Shown here piece by piece: positions 43,176-53,077 of a stretch of DNA of 64,000 nt. Source of the stretch: Microbacteriaceae bacterium PS02070 (GTDB lineage Bacteria > Actinomycetota > Actinomycetes > Actinomycetales > Microbacteriaceae); assembly GCA_029959865.1 (NCBI GenBank), contig JASCPE010000002.1:186001-250000 (forward strand), in the 5' to 3' direction. A program made the position numbers and the translations under genes. The stretch's first letter is position 1. Each line of letters starts with the position of its first letter. The notes below the pieces were generated by a model. The model had not been told where the DNA came from. It saw only the letters and a program-made list of their open reading frames with translations, and did no database searches.

Positions 43176-44534
43176 TCAGAGACGCGCTGCCAGTTCTTGT
43201 GACGCGTGGGCCACCTCGACGGCGAGCTCATCGTCGTCGGAGAGGGTGAGCCTGCCTTCTCCGACGACCGTGTTGCCTCCCACGAACAGCCTCGCGAGCG
43301 GCGGAAGCGCGCCGAGGCCGAGCGCGGCCACCGGATCGATGATTCCCGCGTGTTCGACCCCATCCACACGCCAGACGGCCACGTCAGCGAGCTTGCCGGG
43401 CTCGAGCGACCCGATCTCCTCTGCGCGTCCGAGCACGCGCGCTCCGCCCATCGTGGCAACCCGCAGGGCGGCGCGCACACTCATGGAGTCCGCGCCGGTG
43501 CGCAGACGGTTCATGAGGACGGATTCGCGGATCTCGATTCCCAGCTGCCCGGATTCGTTCGAGGCCGCCCCGTCCACGCCGAGTCCGACCGGCACGCCAG
43601 CGGCCAGCAGATCGCGCACGGGCGCGATACCACTCGCCAGTCGCGCGTTCGACGAGGGACAGTGCGCGACGCCGGTGCCGGTGCGCGCGTACTGCTCGAT
43701 CGCAGCATCGTCCAGGTGCACGCAGTGGGCCATCCAGACGTCGTCGCCCAGCCAGCCGACGCTCTCCAGATAGTCCGTCGGGCTCATCCCGAATCGCTCG
43801 GCGCAGTACGCATCCTCCTCGACCGTTTCGGAGGCGTGCGTGTGCAGTCGAACGTCGAGGGATCGGGCGAGGTGAGCGGCTTCGCGAAGGAGAGTCTCGG
43901 TGACTGAGAAGGGCGAGCACGGGGCGATCGCGACCCGCACCATGGAGTCGAACGACGGATCGTGATACGTCTCCACGGCCTCCTGGGAGGCGGCCAGGAT
44001 GGCATCTGTCGACTCCACGGCGAAGTCCGGCGGAAGCCCGCCTTGGGATTGCCCGAGGTCCATTGAGCCGCGCGTCGCGTGCAGGCGCACACCGATCCGC
44101 GAGGCGGCTTCTACGATCGCCCCCACGATGTCCCCACTGCCGCGCGGGAACACGTAATGGTGGTCAGCGACGGTGGTGCACCCCGATCGAGCGAGGACGG
44201 CCATCGCTCCCGCCGCGCCGACACCGGTCAGGCGAGCATCGATGCGCGCCCACAGCGGGTACAGCGACGTCAGCCAGTCGAACAGAATCGCATCCTGCGC
44301 ATACCCTCGGGTCAGCCACTGATACAGGTGGTGGTGGGTGTTCACGAGGCCAGGCGTCACCAGGCATCCGCGTGCGTCCACGGTCTCGGCGCCTCGCCGC
44401 AGCTCTTCGGGGGCGGGACCATCTCCGACTGCCTGGATACGCCCGTCTGCGAGGACGACGTGGCCCTCGCGGAACTCGGTTCCGTCGGCGTCGACCGTCG
44501 CGATGTAACCGCCTGTGATCACCGTCGTGACCAT
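43176..44534 (-). CDS. Amidohydrolase, probable 8-oxoguanine deaminase
   Basis: 452 residues, amidohydrolase fold. VTPGLVNTHHHLYQWLTRGY is the first metal block (H-x-H), THASETVEEDAYC and WMAHCVHLDD are the next, and GLGVDGAASNES has the late metal Asp. The pattern SLYPLWARIDARLT and the HATRGSMDLGQSQGGLPPD segment are typical of the 8-oxoguanine/isoxanthopterin deaminase branch. It would deaminate oxidised guanine to urate. GGAGGGTGCGAG precedes the ATG at 44534. It converges on recX; a weak GC hairpin lies in the 80-nt gap. Confidence 0.82.
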   Translation of the reverse strand: MVTTVITGGYIATVDADGTEFREGHVVLADGRIQAVGDGPAPEELRRGAETVDARGCLVTPGLVNTHHHLYQWLTRGYAQDAILFDWLTSLYPLWARIDARLTGVGAAGAMAVLARSGCTTVADHHYVFPRGSGDIVGAIVEAASRIGVRLHATRGSMDLGQSQGGLPPDFAVESTDAILAASQEAVETYHDPSFDSMVRVAIAPCSPFSVTETLLREAAHLARSLDVRLHTHASETVEEDAYCAERFGMSPTDYLESVGWLGDDVWMAHCVHLDDAAIEQYARTGTGVAHCPSSNARLASGIAPVRDLLAAGVPVGLGVDGAASNESGQLGIEIRESVLMNRLRTGADSMSVRAALRVATMGGARVLGRAEEIGSLEPGKLADVAVWRVDGVEHAGIIDPVAALGLGALPPLARLFVGGNTVVGEGRLTLSDDDELAVEVAHASQELAARL

Positions 44535-44623
44535 CTCGCACCCTCCCGTCGGGGCACAGCCTTCTGCGGCCCACTCCGCCATCGTGACGGACGCGTGTTT
44601 CTCATCCGTTTCGTGTCGTGTCG

Positions 44624-45988
44624 TCAGGACTCGAGCCGGAAGACGTCTTCGGTGAGGCCGAAGAGCTCCGTCATCGCCTCCTGCGCCGCGGCGGCATCGT
44701 CGGTCGCGATCTGGATCACAACCGTGAGCGCCGACCCGTCGACACTCACCCCTCGCCAGCTGCCGGCCACGACGCCGGGCGAGTTGCCGCCCTTGAACGC
44801 AACCTCCGACCAGGCGTCACCGTCGACCTGGATACCCGGGCTCTCGGTGAGTACCTCCGTGATCACAGGATCGCTCTGGGCTGCGTCGGCCAGCCAGGCG
44901 TGCGCGTCGGATACGTCATCGGCTGACGCGAACCACTCCACGCCCCGTGTCCACCCCGTTTCGGTCATGACGGCGTCCTCGACGGTGAGAGTGAAGGGAC
45001 GTGCGTTCAGCTCGCTCACGATCTGCTCGCGCGTCTCGACATCGGCGCCGTCCCAGCGGGCTGCCGCATCCTCATCGCCCCAGAGCAGTTCGAACATGTT
45101 CTGGGTGGTCAGGAACGGCCGCAGAAGTTCCGGCTCGTCGTTGCCCATCGCCACCACGGCGGCGCCGAGGGCGTCTTGGCCCACGGCATCGATCAGCATG
45201 TCGGTCGCTGTGTTGTCGCTCTGTGAGATCATCTTCAGCGCGGCGTTCTCCACCGTCACCTCAGTGCCGTCGGGCTCTTCTTGCAGCACCCCCGAGGGGA
45301 GGCTCTTGACCTCGTCGGTCACGATGAGGGTGTCATCCCACGCCAGCTCACCCCGCGCGACGCCTTCCGCGACCGCGCCCAGGACGTACAGCTTGAAGAC
45401 GGACCCGAGAGGAGCCGGTACAGCCGCGTCCCTCTCGGCCAGCACCTCGTCGTCGCGGGAGATGAGGTAGTGCACCTCCCCGGGGAGTCCATCGAGACGC
45501 TCGGTCACCTCGCCGAGCGACGTCGCCGGGTCGCGCTCCTCCTCCTCGACCGGGGCAAGGAGCATTCCGATGATGAGCCCATCGTCGTCAATGGCGACCT
45601 TGAGATCAAACGGCTCACCGAGGGCTCCGGCGAGGGTGGCGACCGCTTCGAGCTCTCCCTCCTCGTAGTCCGTCACCGTGAACGGCGCCGCGGGGCGGAT
45701 CGAGGTGTTGATCTGGCTGACGAGGGCCGACGCGGGCACTTGCTCGAGGAAGTCCGGGTGCAGGCGCTCCTCCCACTCCTCGGCGGTGACGTCGGTCTCA
45801 GACTCGAACTGCCCGATGATCCAGGTCACGGTGTTGCCCATCGGCGTATCCGGCACCTGCACGGAGGCAGGGGCCGACGAAGATGAGGTCTCCAATGGAG
45901 GCGCCGAGCCCGCAGTTCCGCTGCATCCCGCGAGGGCAAGCGCGGCAGCCGTGAGGAGGACAGCGACGGAACGGGGGGAGCGGGGCAC
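44624..45988 (-). CDS. Serine-hydrolase lipoprotein (beta-lactamase/LpqF-like)
   Basis: 454 residues. A lipoprotein signal (VAVLLTAAALALAGCSG) is followed by an NTF2-like ORF-specific domain (about 50-150) and then a class A beta-lactamase/PBP-like fold: SVFK (S-x-x-K, about 220), SQSDN (S-x-N, about 278) and FKGGNSPG (K-T/G-G). Family members in actinobacteria (Cpe/LpqF) act on cell-wall or beta-lactam-like esters; resistance is not implied. GTG at 45988 follows AAGGAGTCCT at ideal spacing. Confidence 0.85.
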   Translation of the reverse strand: MPRSPRSVAVLLTAAALALAGCSGTAGSAPPLETSSSSAPASVQVPDTPMGNTVTWIIGQFESETDVTAEEWEERLHPDFLEQVPASALVSQINTSIRPAAPFTVTDYEEGELEAVATLAGALGEPFDLKVAIDDDGLIIGMLLAPVEEEERDPATSLGEVTERLDGLPGEVHYLISRDDEVLAERDAAVPAPLGSVFKLYVLGAVAEGVARGELAWDDTLIVTDEVKSLPSGVLQEEPDGTEVTVENAALKMISQSDNTATDMLIDAVGQDALGAAVVAMGNDEPELLRPFLTTQNMFELLWGDEDAAARWDGADVETREQIVSELNARPFTLTVEDAVMTETGWTRGVEWFASADDVSDAHAWLADAAQSDPVITEVLTESPGIQVDGDAWSEVAFKGGNSPGVVAGSWRGVSVDGSALTVVIQIATDDAAAAQEAMTELFGLTEDVFRLES

Positions 45989-46079
45989 AGGACTCCTTAG
46001 ATCAGGGGCGTCTTCGACCCTAGCAATCGGGCAGTGGCTCACCCGGGTGTGCGGCGCCGGCTCGTAGAATGGACCGATC

Positions 46080-47630
46080 ATGTCTACGCCTTCCGCCGCG
46101 CCGACCCTTATCGCCCCGTCGCCCGCCGCACTCACCGCCGACGGCGCCGCCCGTACCTATGAGGTGCGCACGTTCGGATGCCAGATGAATGTGCATGACT
46201 CCGAGCGGCTTTCCGGGTCGCTCGAGAGCGCCGGATATGTCCCCGCCGAGGTCGGAACCGAGGCGGACGTCGTGGTGATCAACACCTGCGCTGTTCGCGA
46301 GAACGCGTCCGGCAAGCTCTACGGCACCCTGGGTCACCTCAAGTCGCGTAAGGACCGACATGAGGGCATGCAGATCGCCGTCGGCGGGTGCCTCGCGCAG
46401 ATGGACCAAGAGTCCGTCGTCGATAAGGCGCCCTGGGTCGACGTCGTGTTCGGAACCCACAACATGGGGTCGCTGCCGGCTCTCCTCGAACGCGCGCGCC
46501 ACAACGAGGATGCACAGTTGGAGATCCTCGAGTCTCTCGAAGTGTTCCCCTCGACCCTCCCGACCAAGCGTGACTCGGTCTACAGCGGCTGGGTGTCGAT
46601 CTCTGTCGGGTGCAACAACACCTGCACGTTCTGCATCGTGCCGAGCCTGCGCGGCAAGGAGAAAGACCGACGCCCGGGAGACGTCCTCAACGAGATCCGG
46701 CTGTTGGCAGACGATGGCGCGATCGAGGTCACCTTGCTCGGCCAGAACGTCAACAGCTACGGCGTCGAGTTCGGCGACCGTCATGCGTTCGGAAAGCTCC
46801 TGCGGGCAGCGGGGGAGATCGAGGGGCTGGAACGCATCCGCTTCACGAGTCCGCACCCGGCTGCCTTCACCGACGACGTCATCGATGCGATGGCCGAGAC
46901 GCCCGCGGTCATGCCGCAGCTCCATATGCCGCTGCAATCAGGGTCCGATTCCATCCTCAAGGCGATGCGTCGTTCGTACCGCAGCGCACGGTTCCTCGGC
47001 ATCCTGGAGCGTGTGCGCGCAAAGATCCCGCACGCGGCGATCTCCACCGACATCATCGTCGGGTTCCCCGGCGAGACCGACGAAGATTTCGAAGACACGA
47101 TGCGCGTCGTGGAGCAGGCGCGCTTCGCGAGTGCGTTCACCTTCCAGTACTCGATCCGTGAGGGCACGCCTGCCGCCACGATGCCGAATCAGGTGCCCAA
47201 GGCGATTGTGCAAGAGCGGTACGAGCGACTCATCGCTCTCCAAGAGCGCATCTCGCTGGAGGAGAACCAGAAGCAGGTCGGGCGCGAGGTGCAGCTGCTC
47301 GTCTCCACGGGGGAGGGGAAGAAGGACGCGCAGACGCACCGGCTCACCGGACGTGCCGAAGACAATCGCCTTGTCCACTTCGAGGTGCCGGCCGGTTCCG
47401 ATCTTCCGAGGCCGGGCGATGTCGTCAGCGTCACTGTCACCCACGCCGCTCCGTTCCACCTGCTCGCCGACAGCCCCGACGGTGCGCCGCTGCGCATCCG
47501 CCGGACGCGCGCGGGTGACGCGTGGGACCGCACACAGGCCGAATCGTGCGGTGTTCCGGCACCGAGCGTCCCCGGTGCCGGGCCGCGTCCTGTTGCGCTC
47601 GGGCTGCCCTCGATCCGCATCGGGTCGTGA
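46080..47630 (+). CDS. miaB: tRNA-2-methylthio-N6-dimethylallyladenosine synthase
   Basis: 516 residues. The UPF0004 domain has three Cys ([24 protein letters not shown]), the radical SAM core has CNNTCTFC (about 178-185), and a TRAM domain ends the conserved part. It methylthiolates i6A37 made by MiaA. A variable tail of about 60 residues follows TRAM. A TAGAAT hexamer ends 9 nt before the ATG. Confidence 0.96.
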   Translation: MSTPSAAPTLIAPSPAALTADGAARTYEVRTFGCQMNVHDSERLSGSLESAGYVPAEVGTEADVVVINTCAVRENASGKLYGTLGHLKSRKDRHEGMQIAVGGCLAQMDQESVVDKAPWVDVVFGTHNMGSLPALLERARHNEDAQLEILESLEVFPSTLPTKRDSVYSGWVSISVGCNNTCTFCIVPSLRGKEKDRRPGDVLNEIRLLADDGAIEVTLLGQNVNSYGVEFGDRHAFGKLLRAAGEIEGLERIRFTSPHPAAFTDDVIDAMAETPAVMPQLHMPLQSGSDSILKAMRRSYRSARFLGILERVRAKIPHAAISTDIIVGFPGETDEDFEDTMRVVEQARFASAFTFQYSIREGTPAATMPNQVPKAIVQERYERLIALQERISLEENQKQVGREVQLLVSTGEGKKDAQTHRLTGRAEDNRLVHFEVPAGSDLPRPGDVVSVTVTHAAPFHLLADSPDGAPLRIRRTRAGDAWDRTQAESCGVPAPSVPGAGPRPVALGLPSIRIGS

Positions 47631-47649
47631 TCGACGCTCGGAGTCCGCG

Positions 47650-48567
47650 ATGAGCGATCCGCGGCTCTGGGTCGTCGCCGGGGCGACCGGAACGGGGAAG
47701 ACGGCCCTCTCGCTCGCGCTCGCCGAGGCGTTGGGGTCGCGCGGTCGCGGCGCCGAGATCGTCAATGCGGACGCGATGCAACTCTACCGTGGGATGGACA
47801 TCGGGACGGCCAAGATTCCCGCCTCCGAGCGGCGCGGTATCCCGCATCACCTGTTCGACGTGCTCGAGGTCACCGAGGAAGCTGCTGTCGCGTGGTACCA
47901 GCCGCGCGCACGAGAAACGATCACCAGCATCCTTTCGCGGGGACATGACGCGGTGCTCGTGGGCGGCTCCGGACTCTATGTGTCCAGCGTCATCTTCGAC
48001 TTTCGGTTCCCGCCACACGATGACGCTCTTCGCGCGGCCCTCGAGGCTGAGCTGGATGCGCTCGGTCCGGGCGTGCTCTATCAGCGGCTGCGCGACCGAG
48101 ATCCTCTGACCGCCGCGCGGATCGACCCTCACAACGGACGTCGGATCGTGCGTGCCCTCGAGGTCCTCGCTCAGGGGGAGCAGACGCACGGTGCCGCGCT
48201 CCCCGAAGCGCCGGCGCTCTGGCACACACCGACGACCCTGATCGGTGTCCACGTCGACCGTTCGGAACTCGTGACGCGCCTCGATCGCCGCGTGGAGCAG
48301 ATGTGGCGAGACGGCATCGTCGCCGAAGCCCGCGACCTTCGTCTGCGCGGCCTGGAGCAAGGCATCACGGCACGTCGCGCGATCGGTTATGTGCAGGCGC
48401 TGGCCCAGCAGGATGGCGACCTGACTGAAGCGGAGGCGATCGCGCAGGCGCAGGCGCTGACCCGCAAGTACGCGCGCAGGCAGGTGTCCTGGTTCAAGCG
48501 CTACGCGGACCTCATGTGGGTCTCCCCGGACGTTGATCCGCTGACCCTTATCGAGGAACGCTCGTGA
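47650..48567 (+). CDS. miaA: tRNA dimethylallyltransferase
   Basis: 305 residues. The P-loop GATGTGKTALSL is at residues 9-20; NADAMQLYRGMDIGTAK and GGSGLYVSSVIFDF are substrate blocks. It adds the dimethylallyl group to A37 of tRNAs reading UNN codons. It starts 20 nt after miaB and its stop overlaps the next GTG by 4 nt. Confidence 0.96.
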   Translation: MSDPRLWVVAGATGTGKTALSLALAEALGSRGRGAEIVNADAMQLYRGMDIGTAKIPASERRGIPHHLFDVLEVTEEAAVAWYQPRARETITSILSRGHDAVLVGGSGLYVSSVIFDFRFPPHDDALRAALEAELDALGPGVLYQRLRDRDPLTAARIDPHNGRRIVRALEVLAQGEQTHGAALPEAPALWHTPTTLIGVHVDRSELVTRLDRRVEQMWRDGIVAEARDLRLRGLEQGITARRAIGYVQALAQQDGDLTEAEAIAQAQALTRKYARRQVSWFKRYADLMWVSPDVDPLTLIEERS

Positions 48568-48989
48568 GCGCGATCCGTTCCCTTCGCGCGGGCGACGACG
48601 CTCACATCGTGGCGCTGTGGGAGGAAGCGGGCCTCACCCGGCCGTGGAACGACCCCCGCGCGGATATCGCGCGGGCGCGTGCCGTCGACCCAGAGCTGTT
48701 CCTCGTCGCGGTGGACGGCGACAAGATCATCGGCACAGTGATGGCCGGGTACGACGGGCACCGGGGATGGCTGTACTACCTGGCGGTCGACCGGGCGCAT
48801 CGTCGTCGTGGGGTGGGCGCGGCACTCGTGCGCGAGGCAGAAGCACGACTCCTGGAGCGCGGGTGCCCCAAGGTGCAACTGATGGTCCGTCCGGAGAACA
48901 CCGGCGTACACGGGTTCTACGCTGCGCTCGGGTACGAGCCCTTCGAGACCTGGGCCACCGGCAAGCGCCTCATCGACGACGCGCGGTGA
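48564..48989 (+). CDS. GNAT-family acetyltransferase (YpeA-like)
   Basis: 141 residues. YLAVDRAHRRRGVGAALVREAE is the acetyl-CoA loop (R-R-x-G-V-G), then VQLMVRPENTGVHGFYAALGYEPFE. GTG start coupled to miaA. An 8-bp-class stem (GACAGG/CCTGTC) near 48988-49012 may end the miaB-miaA unit. Confidence 0.88.
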   Translation: MSAIRSLRAGDDAHIVALWEEAGLTRPWNDPRADIARARAVDPELFLVAVDGDKIIGTVMAGYDGHRGWLYYLAVDRAHRRRGVGAALVREAEARLLERGCPKVQLMVRPENTGVHGFYAALGYEPFETWATGKRLIDDAR

Positions 48990-49059
48990 CAGGCAGGACA
49001 CTGCTCCTGTCCGGTCGCCCTCGCGGTGATGTGGAACAGATCCCCGGCACTCCCGTAGG

Positions 49060-49584
49060 TCAGGACTCGCCCAGCGCCGCCGCGACCGCGGCGTCGAGAC
49101 CGGCGGTCCCTTGGTCGACGCGCACGCCGTTGACGAAGAAGGTGGGAGTGCCGTTGACGCCGCTGCGCAGACCGCCCTCTTCGTCCGCCTCGATCCGTGC
49201 GTCGTAGCGGTTCGAGGAGAACGCCTGCGAGAGGCCATCGACCGAGAGCCCGAGTTTCGTGGCGATCTGCTCGTAGAGCTCGTCTCCCAACTCGTCCTGG
49301 TGCGCGTAGAGCAGGTCGTGGGCGGGCCAGAACTGCCCATGCTCGGCCGCGTACTCAGCGACATAAGCCGCGTCGACAGCGTGAGGATGGGCGTCTTGGA
49401 GGGGGAAGTTGCGGAAGACGAAGCGCACCCGGTCACCGACGACATCCAGAAGCCGCTGCACATACGGAACGGCTTCCCGGCAGTACGGACACTCGTAGTC
49501 GCCGTACTCCACAACCGTGACGGGGGCATCCGCGGGGCCGACCCCGTGGTCTTGCGCCGTGATCGGCACGCGAAGAGTTGCCAT
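49060..49584 (-). CDS. DsbA-family thiol oxidoreductase (cytosolic)
   Basis: 174 residues. YGDYECPYCREAVPYV carries the CPYC motif, and GVNGTPTFFVNG the cis-Pro loop, with the DsbA helical insert between. There is no signal peptide, so it probably works in the cytosol like FrnE/DsbA-like proteins. It starts 8 nt after the peroxiredoxin gene and may recycle it. Confidence 0.87.
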   Translation of the reverse strand: MATLRVPITAQDHGVGPADAPVTVVEYGDYECPYCREAVPYVQRLLDVVGDRVRFVFRNFPLQDAHPHAVDAAYVAEYAAEHGQFWPAHDLLYAHQDELGDELYEQIATKLGLSVDGLSQAFSSNRYDARIEADEEGGLRSGVNGTPTFFVNGVRVDQGTAGLDAAVAAALGES

Positions 49585-49592
49585 GACCTGTC

Positions 49593-50093
49593 CTAACTCG
49601 CTGGCGCGTCCAGCGCATCCAGTGCATCGAGCACACCGTCGACCCCGGGGTTCAACGCCACGGGTGACAGGTAGCTCCACACGATCGTCTGAGATTCATC
49701 GATCAGGAACAGCGCCCGCTTGCTGACGCCTCCCGCGTAGTCGTAGGCGCCGTAGCGCTTGCTGACCTCACTCTTGGGCTCGAAATCGCTCAGGAGGTCA
49801 AAGTGGAAGCCGCGCGCGGCGATGAACGCCTGGTGCGACCACGCACTGTCCACGGAGATGCCGAGGACCGTGGCGTGCTTCTTCCGGAACAACGGCAGCG
49901 CGGCGTTGAAGACACTCAGCTCGTCGCTGCATACGCCGCTCCAGTCGGCGGGATAGAACACCAGCACGACGCGGCTCCCGGCCCGTTCGTCAAGGTTCAA
50001 CGACTGGTCGGGAGTCGCGTGGAGCGTGAATCCGGGTGCCGCCGCGCCCGCAGAGAGAATCTCATCGGGGTAGTGGCGTGCGTACTCGGTCAT
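49593..50093 (-). CDS. Peroxiredoxin (AhpC/TSA family)
   Basis: 166 residues. YPADWSGVCSDELSVF carries the peroxidatic Cys; GISVDSAWSHQAF and YGAYDYAGGVSKRALFLID match the AhpE/Bcp-like group. No second Cys is apparent, so it looks like a 1-Cys type that needs an external thiol, perhaps the adjacent DsbA-like protein. Confidence 0.87.
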   Translation of the reverse strand: MTEYARHYPDEILSAGAAAPGFTLHATPDQSLNLDERAGSRVVLVFYPADWSGVCSDELSVFNAALPLFRKKHATVLGISVDSAWSHQAFIAARGFHFDLLSDFEPKSEVSKRYGAYDYAGGVSKRALFLIDESQTIVWSYLSPVALNPGVDGVLDALDALDAPAS

Positions 50094-50107
50094 GGGTGCG
50101 ACCTCAC

Positions 50108-50890
50108 TCAGTTGTAGAGCATCCCGCCATCGACCAGGAGCACCTGACCGGTGACGTAGTCTGCCTTCTCGCTTGCGAAGAACGATACAACCCCCGCCAC
50201 GTCTTCCGGGGTCTCGATGCGACCGAGCGAGATCGAATCGACGTTCTCCTTGAGGTTCTGACCCCGCGGCTTGCCGTTGATCTCGGAGAGGCGTTCGTCG
50301 ATGAGGTCCCACATGCCGGTACCGACGATTCCGGGCGCGTAGGCGTTCACCGTGATGCCCTGGGGAGCGAGCTCCTGAGCAGCCACCTGCGTGATGCCAC
50401 GCACGGCGAACTTCGTTGCCGAGTAGGCGCCGAGGATCGGGAATCCTTGGATGGCGGCGATCGAGGCAGCTGAGATGATCTTGCCCTTGACGCCGAGCTC
50501 TGCGAACTTGGCGGCGGCGGCCTGAATGCCGAAGACGACACTGTTGACGTTGATCTGGAAGATCTTGTTGAGCTCTTCCTCCGTGATCTCGGAGATCGGC
50601 TTGACCTGCGCGATGCCGGCGTTGTTGACGATGACGTCGAAACTCCCGAGCGTGTCCGCTGCGGCGCTGACGGCAGCGACGACGTCCTCACGCTTGGATA
50701 CGTCGGCGGAGACGAAGATCGCCTTGCGGCCGAGCGCCTCGATCTCGGCGACGACGCCGAGAGCCTTCTCCTCCTGGAACGACAGGTCGGCAACGGCGAC
50801 ATCGAAACCGTCATTCGCGAGCTGCAGCGCAATCGCGCGTCCGATACCTTGACCGGCGCCCGTCACGAGGGCGACCTTTGTCGATGACAT
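50108..50890 (-). CDS. butA: Diacetyl/acetoin reductase (meso-2,3-butanediol dehydrogenase type SDR)
   Basis: 260 residues. TGAGQGIGRAIALQL, NNAGIAQVKPISEI, SAASIAAIQGFPILGAYSATKFAV (catalytic Ser, Tyr, Lys) and NAYAPGIVGTGMWDLIDE are the acetoin reductase pattern. It interconverts diacetyl, acetoin and butanediol with NADH. AAGGAAGTGTGAGAA precedes the ATG. It is divergent from a broken lactate oxidase-type gene. Confidence 0.88.
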   Translation of the reverse strand: MSSTKVALVTGAGQGIGRAIALQLANDGFDVAVADLSFQEEKALGVVAEIEALGRKAIFVSADVSKREDVVAAVSAAADTLGSFDVIVNNAGIAQVKPISEITEEELNKIFQINVNSVVFGIQAAAAKFAELGVKGKIISAASIAAIQGFPILGAYSATKFAVRGITQVAAQELAPQGITVNAYAPGIVGTGMWDLIDERLSEINGKPRGQNLKENVDSISLGRIETPEDVAGVVSFFASEKADYVTGQVLLVDGGMLYN

Positions 50891-51126
50891 TTCTCACACT
50901 TCCTTTTCATCGTTCGTGCCACCGGTCGGCCGCAGGATCACCGCGCGGTGATCGTGGAGGAAGCCTTCATCCCCCGCGTCGCGCCTGGGCGTCACCAGTG
51001 GGTGGCGCCGAAACGAGAGCGTGCCCCGACTCTGTGAACACGGTGGTACTTCGATCATGCCCCTGTTTTGAGGCATCAGGGGCGTCTGGCTTGATCCAGG
51101 GGTCTGCGCGGAGGAAAGTGAGGAGC

Positions 51127-52145
51127 GTGACGATCACGAATGGATACGAGCAGAGCGACCGAGAGCAGCCCCTCGACATTGTCGACCTGGAGGCGTTGGA
51201 GGAACTGGCGCGCCAGATCATTCCCACAGGCGGCTTCGGGTACATTTCCGGCGGTTCCGAGGACGAGTGGACCAAGGCCCGCAACCGGGAGGCATTCAAT
51301 ACCGCGCAGATCCCGCCGCGCATGTTGGCCGATATCGACCACCCGTCCACGGAGACGAGCATCTTCGGCATTCCGCTGAAGACGCCCGTCATCATGGCAC
51401 CGGCCGCCGCGCAGGGCCTTGCCCACAGCCGCGGCGAGGCCGCGACCGCCGAAGGCATGGCGGCGGCGGGAACCATCATGTCGCAGAGCACCTACGGCAC
51501 GACCACCATCGAGCAGACGGCCGCCGCGGCGCCCGGGGCGCCGTGGTTCTTCCAGCTGTATATGAGCACCGATTGGGACTTCAACCACGCCCTCATCGAC
51601 CAGGCCAAGAAGTTCGGTGCGTCCGCGGTCGTGCTCACCGTCGACTCGACTCAGGGCGGCTACCGCGAGGCCGACGTCCTCAACAAGTTTCAGTTCCCGC
51701 TCCCGATGGCCAACCTAGAGCAGTTCAGTAGTCGCGGGAGTGAGGGCAAGGGCATCGCCGAGATCTACGCGGCCGCAGCGCAAGCGATCAGCGTCGACGA
51801 TGTGCGGCAGGAATATGGGTGTCGAACCACGGTGGCCGCCAGCTCAATGGTGGACCCGGTTCATTCGACGTGCTGCCGAGCATCACGCGTTCGGTCAACG
51901 GTCGGGTGCCGGTGATCTTCGACTCGGGGATCAGGCGCGGTTCGCACGTGTTCAAGGCACTCGCTTCGGGTGCCGATCTGGTGGCGCTGGCCCGACCCGT
52001 CATCTATGGGCTTGCGCTGGGTGGAGCCCAGGGCGTCACGTCGGTCATCAACCACCTCACCCATGAGTTGCGCATCGTCATGCAACTGGCGGGCACGGCG
52101 ACGATCGAGGATGCGAAGCACGCCAAACTGCTGCACTTCCGTTAG
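51127..52145 (+). pseudogene. FMN-dependent lactate oxidase/2-monooxygenase, broken by internal deletion and frameshift
   Basis: The N-terminal frame (51127 to about 51807) encodes GGFGYISGGSEDEW, APAAAQGLAHSRGEA, QLYMSTDWDFNHALIDQAKKF and DSTQGGYREADVLNKF, ending in AISVDDV. The C-terminal frame (from about 51804) reads [49 protein letters not shown] to the stop at 52145. Between them about 40 residues are missing, including the VKG(I/V) strand with the FMN-contacting Lys, and the frames differ. GTG at 51127 follows GTGAGGAGC. The protein cannot be functional as encoded. Confidence 0.85.
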
Positions 52146-52191
52146 GAAGAGGGTGTGCGTCGTCGGCGGAGAGGGAGACCCTCCGCCGACC

Positions 52192-52197
52192 TAGACT
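52192..52197 (+). promoter_or_regulatory. -10 element of dapF
   Basis: TAGACT ending 6 nt before the ATG at 52204. Confidence 0.5.
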
Positions 52198-52203
52198 GGG
52201 CGC

Positions 52204-53070
52204 ATGTCTTCCACGATCGCCTTTTCGAAGGGGCACGGGACCGGCAACGATTTCGTGATCGTCGCCGATCCTGACGGCGCCGACCCGCTGTCCGCGGGCC
52301 AGGTCGCGGCCCTGTGCGACCGTCACTTCGGTATCGGCGGAGATGGGCTCCTCCGGGTCGTGCGCTCGTCGGCGCTCGCGGAAGGTGCAGCCACGGCGGA
52401 CGCGGAGTGGTTCATGGACTATCGCAACGCGGATGGGTCGATCGCCGAGATGTGCGGCAATGGAATCCGTGTCTTCGCGCGGTACCTGGAGCAGACCGGC
52501 CGCGCCGAGGTGCCCGACGATGGCCTGCGCATCGGGACTCGTAACGGCACGCTGGTGGTCACCGCACATGAGCGCGGCTATGAGGTCGACCTGGGGGCGT
52601 TCACGATCGACACGGACGCCGCGACCGTCCGCGCACGCGGACTCCCCATCTCGCTCCCGGGCATCGGCATCGATGTCGGCAACCCGCATGTGGTTGTCGC
52701 GTTGCCGTCGCAGGATGAGCTTGAGGCGCTTGATCTCACGGTTCAGCCGCAGCTGACTCCCGTGCCGGATGCCGGCGCCAACATCGAATTCGTGGTCCCC
52801 ACCGACCCCCTCGTCGTCGATGGTGTCGGATCAATCCACATGCGTGTGTTCGAACGTGGCGTGGGGGAGACCTTGAGCTGCGGCACGGGCGTTGCCGCCG
52901 CGGCGCTCGCCGTGCGCGAGTGGGCGGGCGAGGGGGCGCCGGACCGGTGGCGCGTCGACGTTCCCGGTGGCACGCTCGGTGTCCGCGTTGCGCCGGTCGG
53001 CGACGTACCGCACGTGTTCCTCTCCGGCCCTGCGCGCATCGTGTTCTCCGGCGAAGTCACCCTCGCGTAG
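52204..53070 (+). CDS. dapF: Diaminopimelate epimerase
   Basis: 288 residues. The two catalytic Cys are in [17 protein letters not shown] (about 86) and [13 protein letters not shown] (about 226), and [10 protein letters not shown] opens the protein. It converts LL- to meso-DAP. Converges on the methyltransferase gene with 7 nt between stops. Confidence 0.96.
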   Translation: MSSTIAFSKGHGTGNDFVIVADPDGADPLSAGQVAALCDRHFGIGGDGLLRVVRSSALAEGAATADAEWFMDYRNADGSIAEMCGNGIRVFARYLEQTGRAEVPDDGLRIGTRNGTLVVTAHERGYEVDLGAFTIDTDAATVRARGLPISLPGIGIDVGNPHVVVALPSQDELEALDLTVQPQLTPVPDAGANIEFVVPTDPLVVDGVGSIHMRVFERGVGETLSCGTGVAAAALAVREWAGEGAPDRWRVDVPGGTLGVRVAPVGDVPHVFLSGPARIVFSGEVTLA

Positions 53071-53077
53071 CCGTCGC

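Noticed and set aside
44624-45988. Antibiotic-resistance beta-lactamase
   Set aside because: It has SxxK, SDN and KGG motifs, but the extra N-terminal domain and low similarity to class A signatures fit the LpqF-like wall-hydrolase group. Resistance should not be inferred.
46360-47649. Possible long N-terminal extension of miaA
   Set aside because: The extension is the miaB gene read in another frame. The P-loop directly follows the ATG at 47650, as expected for MiaA.
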